Notes: generated by a model not told the origin, from the sequence alone. A DNA stretch of 64,000 nucleotides from Tabrizicola_A sp964393035 (GCA_964393035.1 CAYMRX010000004.1:248001-312000); one strand, 5' to 3'; counted from the stretch's first letter, positions 42,424-51,523 are shown. Program-made: numbers and translations.

Positions 42424-43107
42424 ATGCCGGATAGCCCGAGCCAGACACCCGACCGCCCCTTGGTGCGTGCGATGATCGTGGACGATCATCCGCTGTTTTG
42501 TGATGCCCTGGCCATGACCTTGAAGGTTCTGGCGGGCTTGCAAGTGGTGGAGACGGCGGGGTCGCTGGAGGAGGCGACCCGGCGGCTGGATGCAGGGGCG
42601 CTGCCGGATCTGGTGGTGCTGGATCTGAACCTGCCCGATGTGGATGGGCTGGATGGTCTTGTCCGCCTGCGGCTTGCGGTGCCGGATGTGCCGGTGTTGG
42701 TGGTGTCCTCCATGGCCGATCCGCGCATCGTGCGGGCGGCCTTGCGGGCGGGGGCGGCGGGCTTTGTGCCGAAACACGCCCATCGCGACAGCTATCGCGC
42801 GGCCTTGGAGGCGGTGCGCGCGGGCCGGGTCTGGTTGCCAGACGGCATGCAGCCCGAGGGCGAGGCCAGCCCCAGCGAGGAGGCGATTGCCCGGCTGGGC
42901 CTGTTGACACGGCAGCAGGCGCGCATCCTGCAACTGATTTGCGAGGGCAAGTTGAACAAGCAGATCGCCTTTGATCTGGCGATTGCCGAAACCACGGTAA
43001 AGGCCCATGTCACCGCGATCATGCGCAAACTGGGGGTTCTGAGCCGCACGCAGGCGGTGCTGATGGCGAAAGAGGCGCGGTTTTCGGCCATGGTGCCCGA
43101 GGGATGA
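42424..43107 (+). CDS. NarL/FixJ-type response regulator
   Basis: 227-residue regulator. The receiver domain (about residues 14-130) has acidic residues Asp20/Asp21 in VDDHP, phospho-acceptor Asp67 in VVLDLNLPDVDG and Lys in FVPKHA. The C-terminal LuxR helix-turn-helix (LLTRQQARILQLICEGKLNKQIAFDLAIAETTVKAHVTAIMRKLGV) binds DNA. The arrangement with the FIST protein and hybrid kinase, joined by ATGA overlaps, resembles the Pseudomonas ErbR-NosP-NahK(ErcS') region. It is probably the DNA-binding output of this system. Confidence 0.9.
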   Translation: MPDSPSQTPDRPLVRAMIVDDHPLFCDALAMTLKVLAGLQVVETAGSLEEATRRLDAGALPDLVVLDLNLPDVDGLDGLVRLRLAVPDVPVLVVSSMADPRIVRAALRAGAAGFVPKHAHRDSYRAALEAVRAGRVWLPDGMQPEGEASPSEEAIARLGLLTRQQARILQLICEGKLNKQIAFDLAIAETTVKAHVTAIMRKLGVLSRTQAVLMAKEARFSAMVPEG

Positions 43108-44276
43108 GATCGGAAAAGACCGAATTGCCTGGCAGTTTCGATCTGATGCCGCGTGCCTCGGTGCCGGCGAGCACGCCGGATGCGGCGGCCGCCTTGGCGC
43201 GGGGGCTTGGGCCGGGGCCATTTGCCTGCGTTTTCCTGTTCATCTCGCCCGAGACCGATCTGGCAGCCTTGGCGCAAAGCCTGCCTGCCGCCTTTGCCGC
43301 GACCCCCGTCATCGGTTGCACCACGGCGGGCGAGATCACCGGGGCGGGCTATTCCGATGGCGAGATCGTCGCGGTTGGCCTGCCCGCGCGGCTTTTCACG
43401 GCCCAGCCGATCCTGATCCCCGATCTGGGCCAGATCGACGCGCCGGGCCTGATCGGGCAGTTGATCCGCGACCGGCAGGCGATGGCCCGGATGCGGCCGG
43501 CGTGGGAGGGCGAGTTCGCCTTTTTGCTGGTAGACGGGTTGTCGGTGCGCGAGGATGAGCTGGCCTCGGCCCTTGCGCGCGGGCTTGGGCCGGTGCCGCT
43601 CTTTGGCGGATCTGCCGGGGATGGCACGCGGTTTCAGGCGACCTTTGTCTTGTATCAGGGGCAAATTTTGCAAAACGCGGCGGTGGTGACGCTGATCCGC
43701 ACGGCCGCACGGGTGCGGGTCTTCAGTCTTGACCACCTGCGCCCGACTGGCCTGCGCATGGTGGTGACCGAGGCCGACCCGGCGCGGCGTATCGTGCGGG
43801 GGATCAACGCCGAACCTGCGGCGCGCGAATATGCCCGCATTCTTGGCAAAGACCCCGGCCAATTGACCACCTTTACCTTTGCCGCCCATCCGGTCGTGGT
43901 GCGCATCGGCGGCGCCCATCATGTGCGCGCCATTCAGCAGGTCGATGCCAATGGCGATCTGGTGTTCTTTTCGGCCATTGACGAGGGCGTGGTGCTGACC
44001 TTGGCCGAGCCGCAGGACATGGCCGCACATCTGACGGCCGAACTTGCCGCGCTGCGCGGGCAGGGGGCGGCCCCGGCCATTCTGGCCTGCGATTGCATCC
44101 TGCGCCGGTTGGAGGCTTTGGAAAAGCAAAAGACCGGGGCCTTGTCGGCCTTGTTGCGCGCGCATGGCGTTGTCGGCTTTTCGACCTATGGCGAGCAGGT
44201 CAACTCCATGCATGTCAACCAGACCATGACCGGGGTAGCGCTTTATCCGCCCGACGTCCTGCCGGATGCGCCATGA
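43104..44276 (+). CDS. FIST-domain sensory protein (NosP-like candidate)
   Basis: 390-residue cytosolic protein with FIST N (PVIGCTTAGEITGAGYSDGEIV) and FIST C (AEPAAREYARILG to GVVGFSTYGEQVNSMHVNQTMTG) domains. FIST domains sense small ligands. The best-studied members, NosP of Pseudomonas, Vibrio and Legionella, are heme proteins that bind NO and inhibit a co-encoded histidine kinase. Several His residues are present (for example in AAHPVVV and GAHHVRA), but which would ligate heme is not something I can assign. Overlaps both neighbours as ATGA, so stoichiometric expression with the kinase is likely. Confidence 0.85.
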   Translation: MRSEKTELPGSFDLMPRASVPASTPDAAAALARGLGPGPFACVFLFISPETDLAALAQSLPAAFAATPVIGCTTAGEITGAGYSDGEIVAVGLPARLFTAQPILIPDLGQIDAPGLIGQLIRDRQAMARMRPAWEGEFAFLLVDGLSVREDELASALARGLGPVPLFGGSAGDGTRFQATFVLYQGQILQNAAVVTLIRTAARVRVFSLDHLRPTGLRMVVTEADPARRIVRGINAEPAAREYARILGKDPGQLTTFTFAAHPVVVRIGGAHHVRAIQQVDANGDLVFFSAIDEGVVLTLAEPQDMAAHLTAELAALRGQGAAPAILACDCILRRLEALEKQKTGALSALLRAHGVVGFSTYGEQVNSMHVNQTMTGVALYPPDVLPDAP

Positions 44277-46486
44277 CCGACACCATCCTCAACCCCGCCG
44301 ATCCGCCGGCCCGTCAGATCGAAAAGCTGCTGGCGATTTCGCGGGTGCTGATGCGCCGGGTGGAACAGATCACCGATGACGGGGGGGCTGCCTATGCGCA
44401 GTTTCAGCGCGCGGCGATGCTGGAAGATCAGGTGCGGATGCGCACGCGCGAATTGGAACGCGCGCTGGATCTGCTGAACGCCTCCAACGCCGCCTTGGAG
44501 GAGGCCAACCGCGACAGCGCGCGGGCGCGGCAGAACCTCGCCGATGCCATTGAGACCGTGCAGGAGGGCTTTGCCCTGTTTGGTCCCGACGATGTTCTGG
44601 TGATGTGCAACAGTCGGTTTTGCGTGCATCTTTCCGATGTGCGCCCGCATCTGGTGCCGGGGTTGAGCTTTGCCGATTATGTCGATCTGGTCAGCCGTTC
44701 GGCGGACCTGGAAATGCCCGAGGGCGAGACGGCCGAAATCTGGGCGGTCAAGCGATTGCGCGGCCATATGGATCAGCATGTGATCTTCAACGCCCGCATG
44801 CGCTGGGATCATTGGGTGCAGGTCAGCGAGCATCGCACCGCCGATGGCGGCACGGTGGTGTTGCAGACCGATGTCACCGATCTGATCCGGCTGGAGCGGC
44901 AGGAGTTGGGCCGTCTTCTGGACGATCAGGAGCGGCTGGTGCGGGCCACTTTGGACCATATCAACCAAGGGGTGGCGATCTTTGATGCGGGCCAGCGGCT
45001 GGTCGGCTGGAACGCCCGGCTGGGGGTCTTGCTGGCGCTGCCCATGGTGCGGATGCGCGTCGGGGCCGAATTCCATACCCTGTTCGATGGCCTTGCCCGC
45101 CAATTCCGCTTTGGTGCGGGGATGACAGCAGGACGGCTTTCCACTTGGGTCGATGGCCGCCGGGGGCGCCCGCCGCTGACCTTTGAGCTGCGCCGCGATC
45201 GCGGGCTGATCTTGGACGTTTTCGCGCAGGAGATGCCGGACAAGGGGTTCTTGTTCAGCTTCACCGATGTGACCGCCGAACGCCGTGCGGTCGAGGATAT
45301 GGCGCGCGCCAAGGAAACATTGGAGGCCCGCGTGGTCGAACGCACGCTCGACCTTGAGGACGCGCTGGCGCAGGCCGAACGCGCCAATGCCAGCCGGTCG
45401 CGCTTTGTGGCCGCGGCCAGCCATGACCTGTTGCAGCCCTTGTCGGCGGCGAAGCTGTTCCTCTCCTCGGTGCCCGATACCGATGTGCCCGCCCCGGTGG
45501 CCGAGGCGGTTGGAAAGGCGCAGAACGCGCTGCAATCGGTCGAGGGGATTTTGGCCGCCCTTTTGGATATTTCCCGGCTGGAATCCGGCAAGGCCGCGGT
45601 CACCTTGGCCCCGGTCCGCATGGGGCGGCTGTTGCGGCAACTGGCCGATGAATTCGCCCCGATGGCGGCGGCCAAGGGCCTTGCCCTGAGCTTTCGCCCC
45701 TGCGAGGCGGTGGTTGTTTCGGATGCGGGCTATCTGCGGCGCATCCTGCAAAACCTGATCGGCAATGCGGTGCGCTATACGGATCGGGGGCGGATTCTGG
45801 TGGCCGCCCGGCCGCGCGGCCGGATGCTGCGGCTGGAGGTCTGGGACACCGGGCCGGGCATCCCGGAAGACGAACAGGAAAACATCTTCAAGGAGTTTCA
45901 CCGTGTCGCCGCGCGGGCCAGTGCGTCCGAGGGCTTGGGCCTTGGCCTTGCCATCGTGGAGCGTGCGGCGGCTTTGCTTGGGCATCCCTTGGGGCTGTCC
46001 TCGCAGCCCGGCCAAGGCACGGTCTTTGTGCTGCAAGTGCCGCTGGCCGACCCCGACCTTGTGGCCGACCCGGTGGCGCAGCCGGGGCTGGCCAGCGGAT
46101 CGGTCGAAGGCCGCATCGCGCTTTTGGTGGAAAACGATGCGGAACTGCGCCGCGCCATGGTGCTCTTGTTGGAAAAATGGGGCGTTGCGGTGATCGAGGC
46201 CGCGACCGGCGAGGAGGCTTTGACGCTGATTGACGATCTGGGCATCCTGCCCGACGCGGTGATTGCCGATCACGCCTTGGGCACGGGAATGACCGGGCTG
46301 GAACTGTTGCGCCATTTGCACGCCCGCGCGCCGGACTTGCCTGCGCGCCTCATTTCGGCCGACCGGGGCGAAGGGTTGGCCGAGGCCGCCCGCGCCGCCG
46401 GGGTGGGGTTTTTGGTGAAACCGGTGGAACCCGGTGTCTTGCGTGCCTTCCTTGCCGCGACTGCACCTACGACCAAGGGACCATAG
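44273..46486 (+). CDS. Hybrid histidine kinase (NahK/ErcS'-like)
   Basis: 737-residue cytosolic kinase without membrane segments. An N-terminal coiled coil (residues 30-85) and two PAS-type sensor domains (TVQEGFALFGPDDVLVMCN; HINQGVAIFDAGQRLVGWN) precede a HisKA with His384 in ASHDLLQPL. The ATPase has N box LQNLIGNAVRYT, G1 DTGPGIP and G2 GLGLGLAIV. The C-terminal receiver has Asp666 in VIADHALG and Lys in LVKPV. Overall layout matches NahK, the kinase inhibited by NO-bound NosP. A separate phosphotransfer protein is not seen here. Confidence 0.88.
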   Translation: MTDTILNPADPPARQIEKLLAISRVLMRRVEQITDDGGAAYAQFQRAAMLEDQVRMRTRELERALDLLNASNAALEEANRDSARARQNLADAIETVQEGFALFGPDDVLVMCNSRFCVHLSDVRPHLVPGLSFADYVDLVSRSADLEMPEGETAEIWAVKRLRGHMDQHVIFNARMRWDHWVQVSEHRTADGGTVVLQTDVTDLIRLERQELGRLLDDQERLVRATLDHINQGVAIFDAGQRLVGWNARLGVLLALPMVRMRVGAEFHTLFDGLARQFRFGAGMTAGRLSTWVDGRRGRPPLTFELRRDRGLILDVFAQEMPDKGFLFSFTDVTAERRAVEDMARAKETLEARVVERTLDLEDALAQAERANASRSRFVAAASHDLLQPLSAAKLFLSSVPDTDVPAPVAEAVGKAQNALQSVEGILAALLDISRLESGKAAVTLAPVRMGRLLRQLADEFAPMAAAKGLALSFRPCEAVVVSDAGYLRRILQNLIGNAVRYTDRGRILVAARPRGRMLRLEVWDTGPGIPEDEQENIFKEFHRVAARASASEGLGLGLAIVERAAALLGHPLGLSSQPGQGTVFVLQVPLADPDLVADPVAQPGLASGSVEGRIALLVENDAELRRAMVLLLEKWGVAVIEAATGEEALTLIDDLGILPDAVIADHALGTGMTGLELLRHLHARAPDLPARLISADRGEGLAEAARAAGVGFLVKPVEPGVLRAFLAATAPTTKGP

Positions 46487-46536
46487 CGCGCGCCAATCTC
46501 GCGGCCTAGTCTTGGCTCGGAGTGAGGAGCCATGTG

Positions 46537-47058
46537 ATGCAACTGTCCGATGTGAAAACCATCAAGGCCAGCCCTGAAACTGTCTGGGCGGCCATCCTGA
46601 ACCCCGAGGTGCTGAAACTTTGTGTGCCGGGCTGCGAAAGCATGACCGGTTCCGTCGAAGACGGCTTTGAAGCCACCGTCAAACAAAAGATCGGCCCGGT
46701 CAGCGCCAGCTTTTCCGGCGTGGTGAAACTCTCTGATATTGATCCCGGCCGTGGCGTGACCATCACCGGCGAAGGCAAGGGCGGGGCGGCGGGCTTTGCC
46801 AAGGGCGGCGCCAAGGTGCGGCTGACCCCGAATGATGCCGGCACGGAACTGGCCTATGAGGTCGACGCCTCGGTCGGTGGTAAGATCGCCCAGCTTGGCA
46901 GCCGGTTGATCGACGGCTTTGCCAAGAAGATGGCGGATGAATTCTTCACCCGTTTTCAAGACGCGGTTGAGACCCCGGAGGAGGGCGACAGCGGCGTTGA
47001 GGCCAATACCGAAGATGCCCCGAAGAAGGGCTGGTTCAAACGCATGATCGGGGCCTGA
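46537..47058 (+). CDS. coxG: CoxG-like SRPBCC protein (CODH subunit G family)
   Basis: 173-residue protein of the carbon monoxide dehydrogenase subunit G family. MQLSDVKTIKASPETVWAAILNPEVLKLCVPGCESM is the conserved N-terminus, and GFAKGGAKVRLTPNDAGTELAYEVDASVGGKIAQLGSRLI the core of the fold. In Oligotropha CoxG helps attach CO dehydrogenase to the membrane. ATG 46537 has GAGGAG seven bases upstream. Fifty bases after the hybrid kinase and 53 bases before coxS. Confidence 0.9.
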   Translation: MQLSDVKTIKASPETVWAAILNPEVLKLCVPGCESMTGSVEDGFEATVKQKIGPVSASFSGVVKLSDIDPGRGVTITGEGKGGAAGFAKGGAKVRLTPNDAGTELAYEVDASVGGKIAQLGSRLIDGFAKKMADEFFTRFQDAVETPEEGDSGVEANTEDAPKKGWFKRMIGA

Positions 47059-47111
47059 GGGCCGCGCTTAACCCAACACGACTACCCAGGAATTTCCAAG
47101 GGAGGAAACCC

Positions 47112-47588
47112 ATGACGCAAGTCAGTATGACCGTGAACGGCAAACCCGTTTCGGCCGAGGTCGAGGGCCGGACGCTGCTGGTGCAGTTCCTGCGCGAGAG
47201 CCTAGGCCTGACCGGCACCCATGTGGGGTGCGACACTAGCCAATGCGGCGCTTGCGTGGTGCATGTCGATGGCAAGCCGGTGAAAAGCTGCACCGTTTTC
47301 GCGCTGGATGTGGCGGGGGCTTCGGTGAAAACCATCGAGGGCATGGCAAACCCGGACGGATCTTTGGGCACCTTGCAACAGGCGTTTCAGGACCATCACG
47401 GGCTGCAATGCGGCTTTTGCACGCCGGGCATGGTGATGTCGTCGGCCGCCCTTCTGGCCGAAAACCCGAAGCCCACCGAGGCTGAGGTGCGCCATTACCT
47501 TGAAGGCAATATCTGCCGCTGCACCGGATACCACAACATCGTCAAAGCTGTGCTGTCGGCCTCGGGCCAGACGGTCGCGGCGGAATAA
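47112..47588 (+). CDS. coxS: Molybdenum hydroxylase [2Fe-2S] small subunit (CoxS-like)
   Basis: 158-residue iron-sulfur subunit. Plant-type cluster ligands Cys40, Cys45, Cys48, Cys60; second cluster ligands Cys100, Cys103, Cys135, Cys137 (CGFCTPGM and NICRCTGYHNIV). It passes electrons from the molybdopterin site of the large subunit to FAD on the medium subunit. Eleven bases before coxL. Confidence 0.93.
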   Translation: MTQVSMTVNGKPVSAEVEGRTLLVQFLRESLGLTGTHVGCDTSQCGACVVHVDGKPVKSCTVFALDVAGASVKTIEGMANPDGSLGTLQQAFQDHHGLQCGFCTPGMVMSSAALLAENPKPTEAEVRHYLEGNICRCTGYHNIVKAVLSASGQTVAAE

Positions 47589-47599
47589 GGGGGGATCAG

Positions 47600-49975
47600 A
47601 TGCCGAAAGATCACGGGATTGGCGTGTCTTCCAAGCGCCGCGAAGATGTCCGGTTTCTGACCGGGCGGGGTGTTTACACCGATGACATGGCCCTGCACGG
47701 GCAGAGCTATGCGGTCTTTGTCCGCTCCACCGTCGCCCATGGCCGGATCACATCGATCGACACCGAGGCTGCGGCGAAAATGCCGGGCGTGCTGGCGATT
47801 TTCACCGGGGAAGATTTCAAGGATGTCGGCGGCAACCCGGCGGGCTGGCTTATCAACAGCCGCGACGGCACCCCGATGCGCGAACCGAAGCGCCCGGTGC
47901 TGGCCCATGGCAAGGTGCGCCATGTCGGCGACGCCTATGCGGCGGTGATTGCCGAAACCTACCAGCAGGCGAAAGACGCCGCCCAACAGGTTTCGGACGA
48001 CACCGATATCGAAGAACTGCCCGCCATCGTGGACATGCGCGCGGCCTTGGCCGACAGCAGCAACCGCGTCCATGACGAGATCCCCGACAACCAGTGCTAT
48101 GACTGGGGTTGGATCGAGGACAACCGCGCGGCGGTGGAGGCGGCGTTCAAATCGGCCCCGCATGTGACCACGCTGGAACTGGTGAACAACCGGCTGATCC
48201 CGAACGCGATGGAACCGCGCGCCAGCATTGGCGAGTATTTCCCCGGCACAGGGGATTACAAACTGACGACGACCAGCCAGAACCCGCACCTGACCCGGCT
48301 TCTGGTCGCGGCTTTCGTGCTGGGCATTCCTGAGAATAAACTGACGGTGGTGGCCCCCGATGTGGGCGGCGGCTTTGGCTCGAAAATCTATCACTATGGC
48401 GAAGAAGCTTTGGTCTTGGCGGCGGCCAAGAAACTCGCCCGCCCGGTGCGCTGGACGGCGGAACGCAGCGAATCCTTCCTGTCCGACGCCCATGGCCGCG
48501 ACCATGTGACGAAGATCGAACTCGCCTGCGACAAGCAGGGCAATTTCCTCGCCTTCCGCACCGAGACCATGGCCAACGTCGGGGCTTACCTCTCGAACTT
48601 CGCCACGGTGACGCCGACCTTCCTGCATGGCACGTTGATGGCGGGCCCCTACAAGGTGCCGCATGTCTATGTGAATGTGAAAACCGTATTCACCAATACG
48701 GCCCCGGTTGACGCCTATCGCGGCGCGGGTCGGCCCGAGGCGACCTATTCGCTTGAACGCGTCATCGACAAGATGTGCCGCGAGCTTGGCCTTGACCCCT
48801 TCGAGGTGCGCCGGAAGAACTTCCTGACCACGGACATGTTCCCCTACACCACGCCGGTTGGCCTTGTGTATGACACCGGCAACTACCATGCGACCTTGGA
48901 CAAGGCGATGGAGATGGCCGAGGTGGCGGGCTTTGCCAAACGCCGGGCGGACAGTGCCAAGCGCGGGAAACTCCGCGGCATGGGGTTGTCGACATGGATC
49001 GAGGCTTGCGGCATTGCGCCCAGCCACCTTGTCGGCATCCTCGGCGCGCGGGTTGGTTTGTATGACGCGGCCACGGTGCGGGTGAACGCGACCGGGAATA
49101 TTTCCGTGATGGTCGGGGCGCATAGCCACGGGCAGGGGCATGAGACGGTGTTCGCCCAGATCGTGTCGGAAAAACTCGGCGTGCCGGAATCCTCGGTCGA
49201 GATCGTCCATGGCGATACGTCCAAGATCCCCTTCGGCATGGGCTCTTACGGCTCGCGCAGCTTGGCGGTTTGCGGCGTGGCGATGACCAAGGCCATCGAC
49301 AAGATCGTGGCCAAGGGCAGGAAGATTGCCGCCCATATGCTGGAAGCGGCTGAGGGCGACATCACTTTCGAGGACGGCAAGTTTTCCGTGGCGGGCACCA
49401 ACAGGTCCAAGACCTTTGGCGAGATCGCCTTCTCGGCTTACGTCCCGCACAACTACCCGTTGGAAACGCTGGAACCGGGCTTGGAGGAAACCGCCTTCTA
49501 CGATCCGGCCAACTTCACCTATCCCGCAGGCGCCTATATCTGCGAGGTCGAGGTGGACGAGGGCACCGGCAAGGTCGATGTCGTCGCTTTCCACTGTGCC
49601 GATGACTTCGGCAATGTCATGAACCCGATGATCGTGGAAGGTCAGGTGCATGGCGGTGTGGGGCAGGGGATCGGGCAGGCGCTGTTGGAAAGCACGACCT
49701 ATGATGAGAACGGCCAGTTGCTGACCGGGTCTTACATGGATTACGCCATGCCCCGCGCCGAGGATGTGCCCTTCTACAACGTCGATTATTCCTGCCAGAC
49801 CGCCTGCACCCATAACCCCTTGGGCGTGAAGGGCTGCGGCGAGGCGGGGGCGATCGGTTCACCCCCGGCGGTGGTGAACGCGGTCTTGGATGCGCTGAAC
49901 TCCGGCGGGCACAAGATCGCCCATATCGACATGCCCGTCTCGCCCGGCCGGGTGTGGCAGGCGATCAACGGTTAA
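47600..49975 (+). CDS. coxL: Molybdenum hydroxylase large subunit, form II CODH-like (CoxL)
   Basis: 791-residue molybdopterin-cytosine-dinucleotide subunit of the xanthine oxidase family. GGGFGSKIYHYGEEALVLAAA and SHGQGHETVFAQIVSEKLG are cofactor-binding segments; GCGEAGAIGSPPAVVNA carries the catalytic Glu. The loop at residues 372-378 reads AYRGAGR, the form II signature. Form I CO dehydrogenases have AYxCSFR with the copper-binding Cys, which is absent here. CO oxidation is therefore doubtful, and an organic substrate is plausible. Order S-L-M after coxG. Confidence 0.92.
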   Translation: MPKDHGIGVSSKRREDVRFLTGRGVYTDDMALHGQSYAVFVRSTVAHGRITSIDTEAAAKMPGVLAIFTGEDFKDVGGNPAGWLINSRDGTPMREPKRPVLAHGKVRHVGDAYAAVIAETYQQAKDAAQQVSDDTDIEELPAIVDMRAALADSSNRVHDEIPDNQCYDWGWIEDNRAAVEAAFKSAPHVTTLELVNNRLIPNAMEPRASIGEYFPGTGDYKLTTTSQNPHLTRLLVAAFVLGIPENKLTVVAPDVGGGFGSKIYHYGEEALVLAAAKKLARPVRWTAERSESFLSDAHGRDHVTKIELACDKQGNFLAFRTETMANVGAYLSNFATVTPTFLHGTLMAGPYKVPHVYVNVKTVFTNTAPVDAYRGAGRPEATYSLERVIDKMCRELGLDPFEVRRKNFLTTDMFPYTTPVGLVYDTGNYHATLDKAMEMAEVAGFAKRRADSAKRGKLRGMGLSTWIEACGIAPSHLVGILGARVGLYDAATVRVNATGNISVMVGAHSHGQGHETVFAQIVSEKLGVPESSVEIVHGDTSKIPFGMGSYGSRSLAVCGVAMTKAIDKIVAKGRKIAAHMLEAAEGDITFEDGKFSVAGTNRSKTFGEIAFSAYVPHNYPLETLEPGLEETAFYDPANFTYPAGAYICEVEVDEGTGKVDVVAFHCADDFGNVMNPMIVEGQVHGGVGQGIGQALLESTTYDENGQLLTGSYMDYAMPRAEDVPFYNVDYSCQTACTHNPLGVKGCGEAGAIGSPPAVVNAVLDALNSGGHKIAHIDMPVSPGRVWQAING

Positions 49976-49989
49976 GGGGAGGGAAAACC

Positions 49990-50778
49990 ATGCACAACTT
50001 TGATTTCGCAAAGCCTTCCTCGATTGCCGAGGCGGCGAAACTTCTGTCCGGCGATGGTGCGCAGGCGCTGTCGGGCGGCCAGACCCTGATGCCGACGATG
50101 AAGCAGCGGCTGGCGCAACCGGCGGTTCTGGTCAGCCTGACCGGGATTGCCGAGATGAAGGGCGTCTGCAAAGGCGATGGCGGGTTGCACATCGGGGCGG
50201 CCACGCCGCATGCGGTGGTGGCCAAGGAAGCGGCGGCGCATTACCCCGCGCTGGCCGCTTTGGCGGGCGGCATTGGCGATCCGGCGGTGCGCTCTCGCGG
50301 GACCATCGGCGGCTCGATTGCCAACAATGACCCTTCGGCCTGCTATCCCTCGGCGGTGCTGGCCAGCGGGGCCACGGTGGTGACGAACAAGCGCAAGATC
50401 GCGGCGGATGACTTCTTTCAGGGCATGTTCTCGACCGCGCTGGACGAGGGCGAGTTTGTCACCGAGGTGCGCTTGCCGATCCCGGAGCGGGCGGCCTATG
50501 TCAAGTTCAACCAACCCGCCAGCCGTTTCGCCTTGACCGGGGTCTTCGTGGCCAAGTTCAAGGATGGCGTGCGGGTGGCGGTCACGGGGGCGTCGAACAA
50601 CGGCGTCTTCCGCTGGTCCGAGGCCGAGGCGGCGCTGTCGAAATCCTTCACCGCCGATGCCCTGAAGGGCCTGACGGTCGATGACGGCGACATGATCTCT
50701 GACCTGCATGGCACGGCGGCCTATCGCGCCAATCTGGTCAAGGTACTGACGGCGCGCGCGGTCACGGCGGCAGGCTGA
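49990..50778 (+). CDS. coxM: Molybdenum hydroxylase FAD-binding medium subunit (CoxM-like)
   Basis: 262-residue flavoprotein subunit. ALSGGQTLMPTMKQRLAQP and RGTIGGSIANNDPSACYP are the two FAD-binding motifs of the family. It receives electrons from the CoxS-like clusters and passes them to a quinone or other acceptor. ATG 49990 follows GGGAGGG. A terminator ends the transcript; no coxD, coxE, coxF or other maturation gene follows. Confidence 0.93.
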   Translation: MHNFDFAKPSSIAEAAKLLSGDGAQALSGGQTLMPTMKQRLAQPAVLVSLTGIAEMKGVCKGDGGLHIGAATPHAVVAKEAAAHYPALAALAGGIGDPAVRSRGTIGGSIANNDPSACYPSAVLASGATVVTNKRKIAADDFFQGMFSTALDEGEFVTEVRLPIPERAAYVKFNQPASRFALTGVFVAKFKDGVRVAVTGASNNGVFRWSEAEAALSKSFTADALKGLTVDDGDMISDLHGTAAYRANLVKVLTARAVTAAG

Positions 50779-50794
50779 GGCCCCGACATCTTGC

Positions 50795-50825
50795 AAAGGC
50801 CCCGGTTCTTCCGGGGCCTTTGTCA
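50795..50825 (+). terminator. Rho-independent terminator after coxM
   Basis: Stem AAAGGCCCCGG (50795-50805) with CCGGGGCCTTT (50811-50821), loop TTCTT, then GTCATT. Confidence 0.8.
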
Positions 50826-50870
50826 TTCTGCCGTCACGCCGTCTCGTCATTCTGCCGCATATCGGGGGTC

Positions 50871-50898
50871 TTGCCTTCATGCAAACCCAAGATATAGT
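50871..50898 (+). promoter_or_regulatory. Candidate promoter of the HNH endonuclease gene
   Basis: TTGCCT (50871-50876) and TATAGT (50893-50898) are 16 bases apart. This places transcription after the in-frame ATG 50879 and supports ATG 50918. Confidence 0.4.
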
Positions 50899-50917
50899 TA
50901 AAGATAGGAATGCCGAT

Positions 50918-51523
50918 ATGACGGGGAACCCTCGGACGATGGACGGCGATTTCAGAAGCCACTTTGTGCGCGATCCGGCGGCGCTTCGGCAGTTTCCGGC
51001 TCTTGTTCTTAATGCCGATTACCGCCCGCTGTCCTATTACCCGTTGAGTTTGTGGCCTTGGCAAGAGGCGATCAAGGCGGCCGTGCTGGACCGGGTGCAG
51101 ATCGTCGCCGAATATGACCAAGTGGTGCGAAGCCAAAGGCAGGATTTCCGCATACCCTCGGTCGTTGTGCTGAAAGACTATGTAAAACCCCAAAAGCGCG
51201 TGGCCTTCACGCGCTTTAATCTTTTTCTGCGGGACGAATTCTGCTGCCAGTATTGCGGCTCCAAGGGCGATCTGACCTTTGACCATGTGGTGCCGCGCGC
51301 GCGGGGCGGGATCACATCATGGGAAAATGTCGTGGCGGCCTGTAGCCCGTGCAACCTGCGCAAAGGGTCGAAAACGCTGAAGCAATCGGGGCTTTCTTTG
51401 CATCGTCCCCCCCGCCAGCCGACGCCCGCCGAGATGCAGGGCCACGGTCGGCGCTTTCCGCCAAACCATCTGCACGAAAGTTGGATGGATTATCTTTACT
51501 GGGATGCCGAATTGGAGGCATAA
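50918..51523 (+). CDS. HNH endonuclease
   Basis: 201-residue protein. The N-terminal conserved part (ALVLNADYRPLSYYPLSLWPWQEAIKAA) belongs to a widespread alphaproteobacterial HNH family. The nuclease domain has zinc-binding CCQYCG and CSPCNLRKG pairs around the catalytic FDHVVPRARGG and SWENVV. The family is chromosomal and not tied to restriction or phage genes here; its target is unknown. ATG 50918 has AGGA eight bases upstream; ATG 50939 is a shorter alternative. Confidence 0.85.
   Translation: MTGNPRTMDGDFRSHFVRDPAALRQFPALVLNADYRPLSYYPLSLWPWQEAIKAAVLDRVQIVAEYDQVVRSQRQDFRIPSVVVLKDYVKPQKRVAFTRFNLFLRDEFCCQYCGSKGDLTFDHVVPRARGGITSWENVVAACSPCNLRKGSKTLKQSGLSLHRPPRQPTPAEMQGHGRRFPPNHLHESWMDYLYWDAELEA

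Noticed and set aside
47495..49813. 772-codon minus-strand frame inside coxL
   Set aside because: Antisense shadow with His/Arg-rich composition and no recognisable domain.
47600..49975. True CO dehydrogenase assignment for coxL
   Set aside because: The active-site loop is AYRGAGR, so the Cu-binding Cys of form I enzymes is absent. Kept only as CODH-like.
50879..50917. Upstream ATG as start of the HNH gene
   Set aside because: It lies within the likely promoter spacer, has no Shine-Dalgarno sequence, and the extra residues are not typical of the family.
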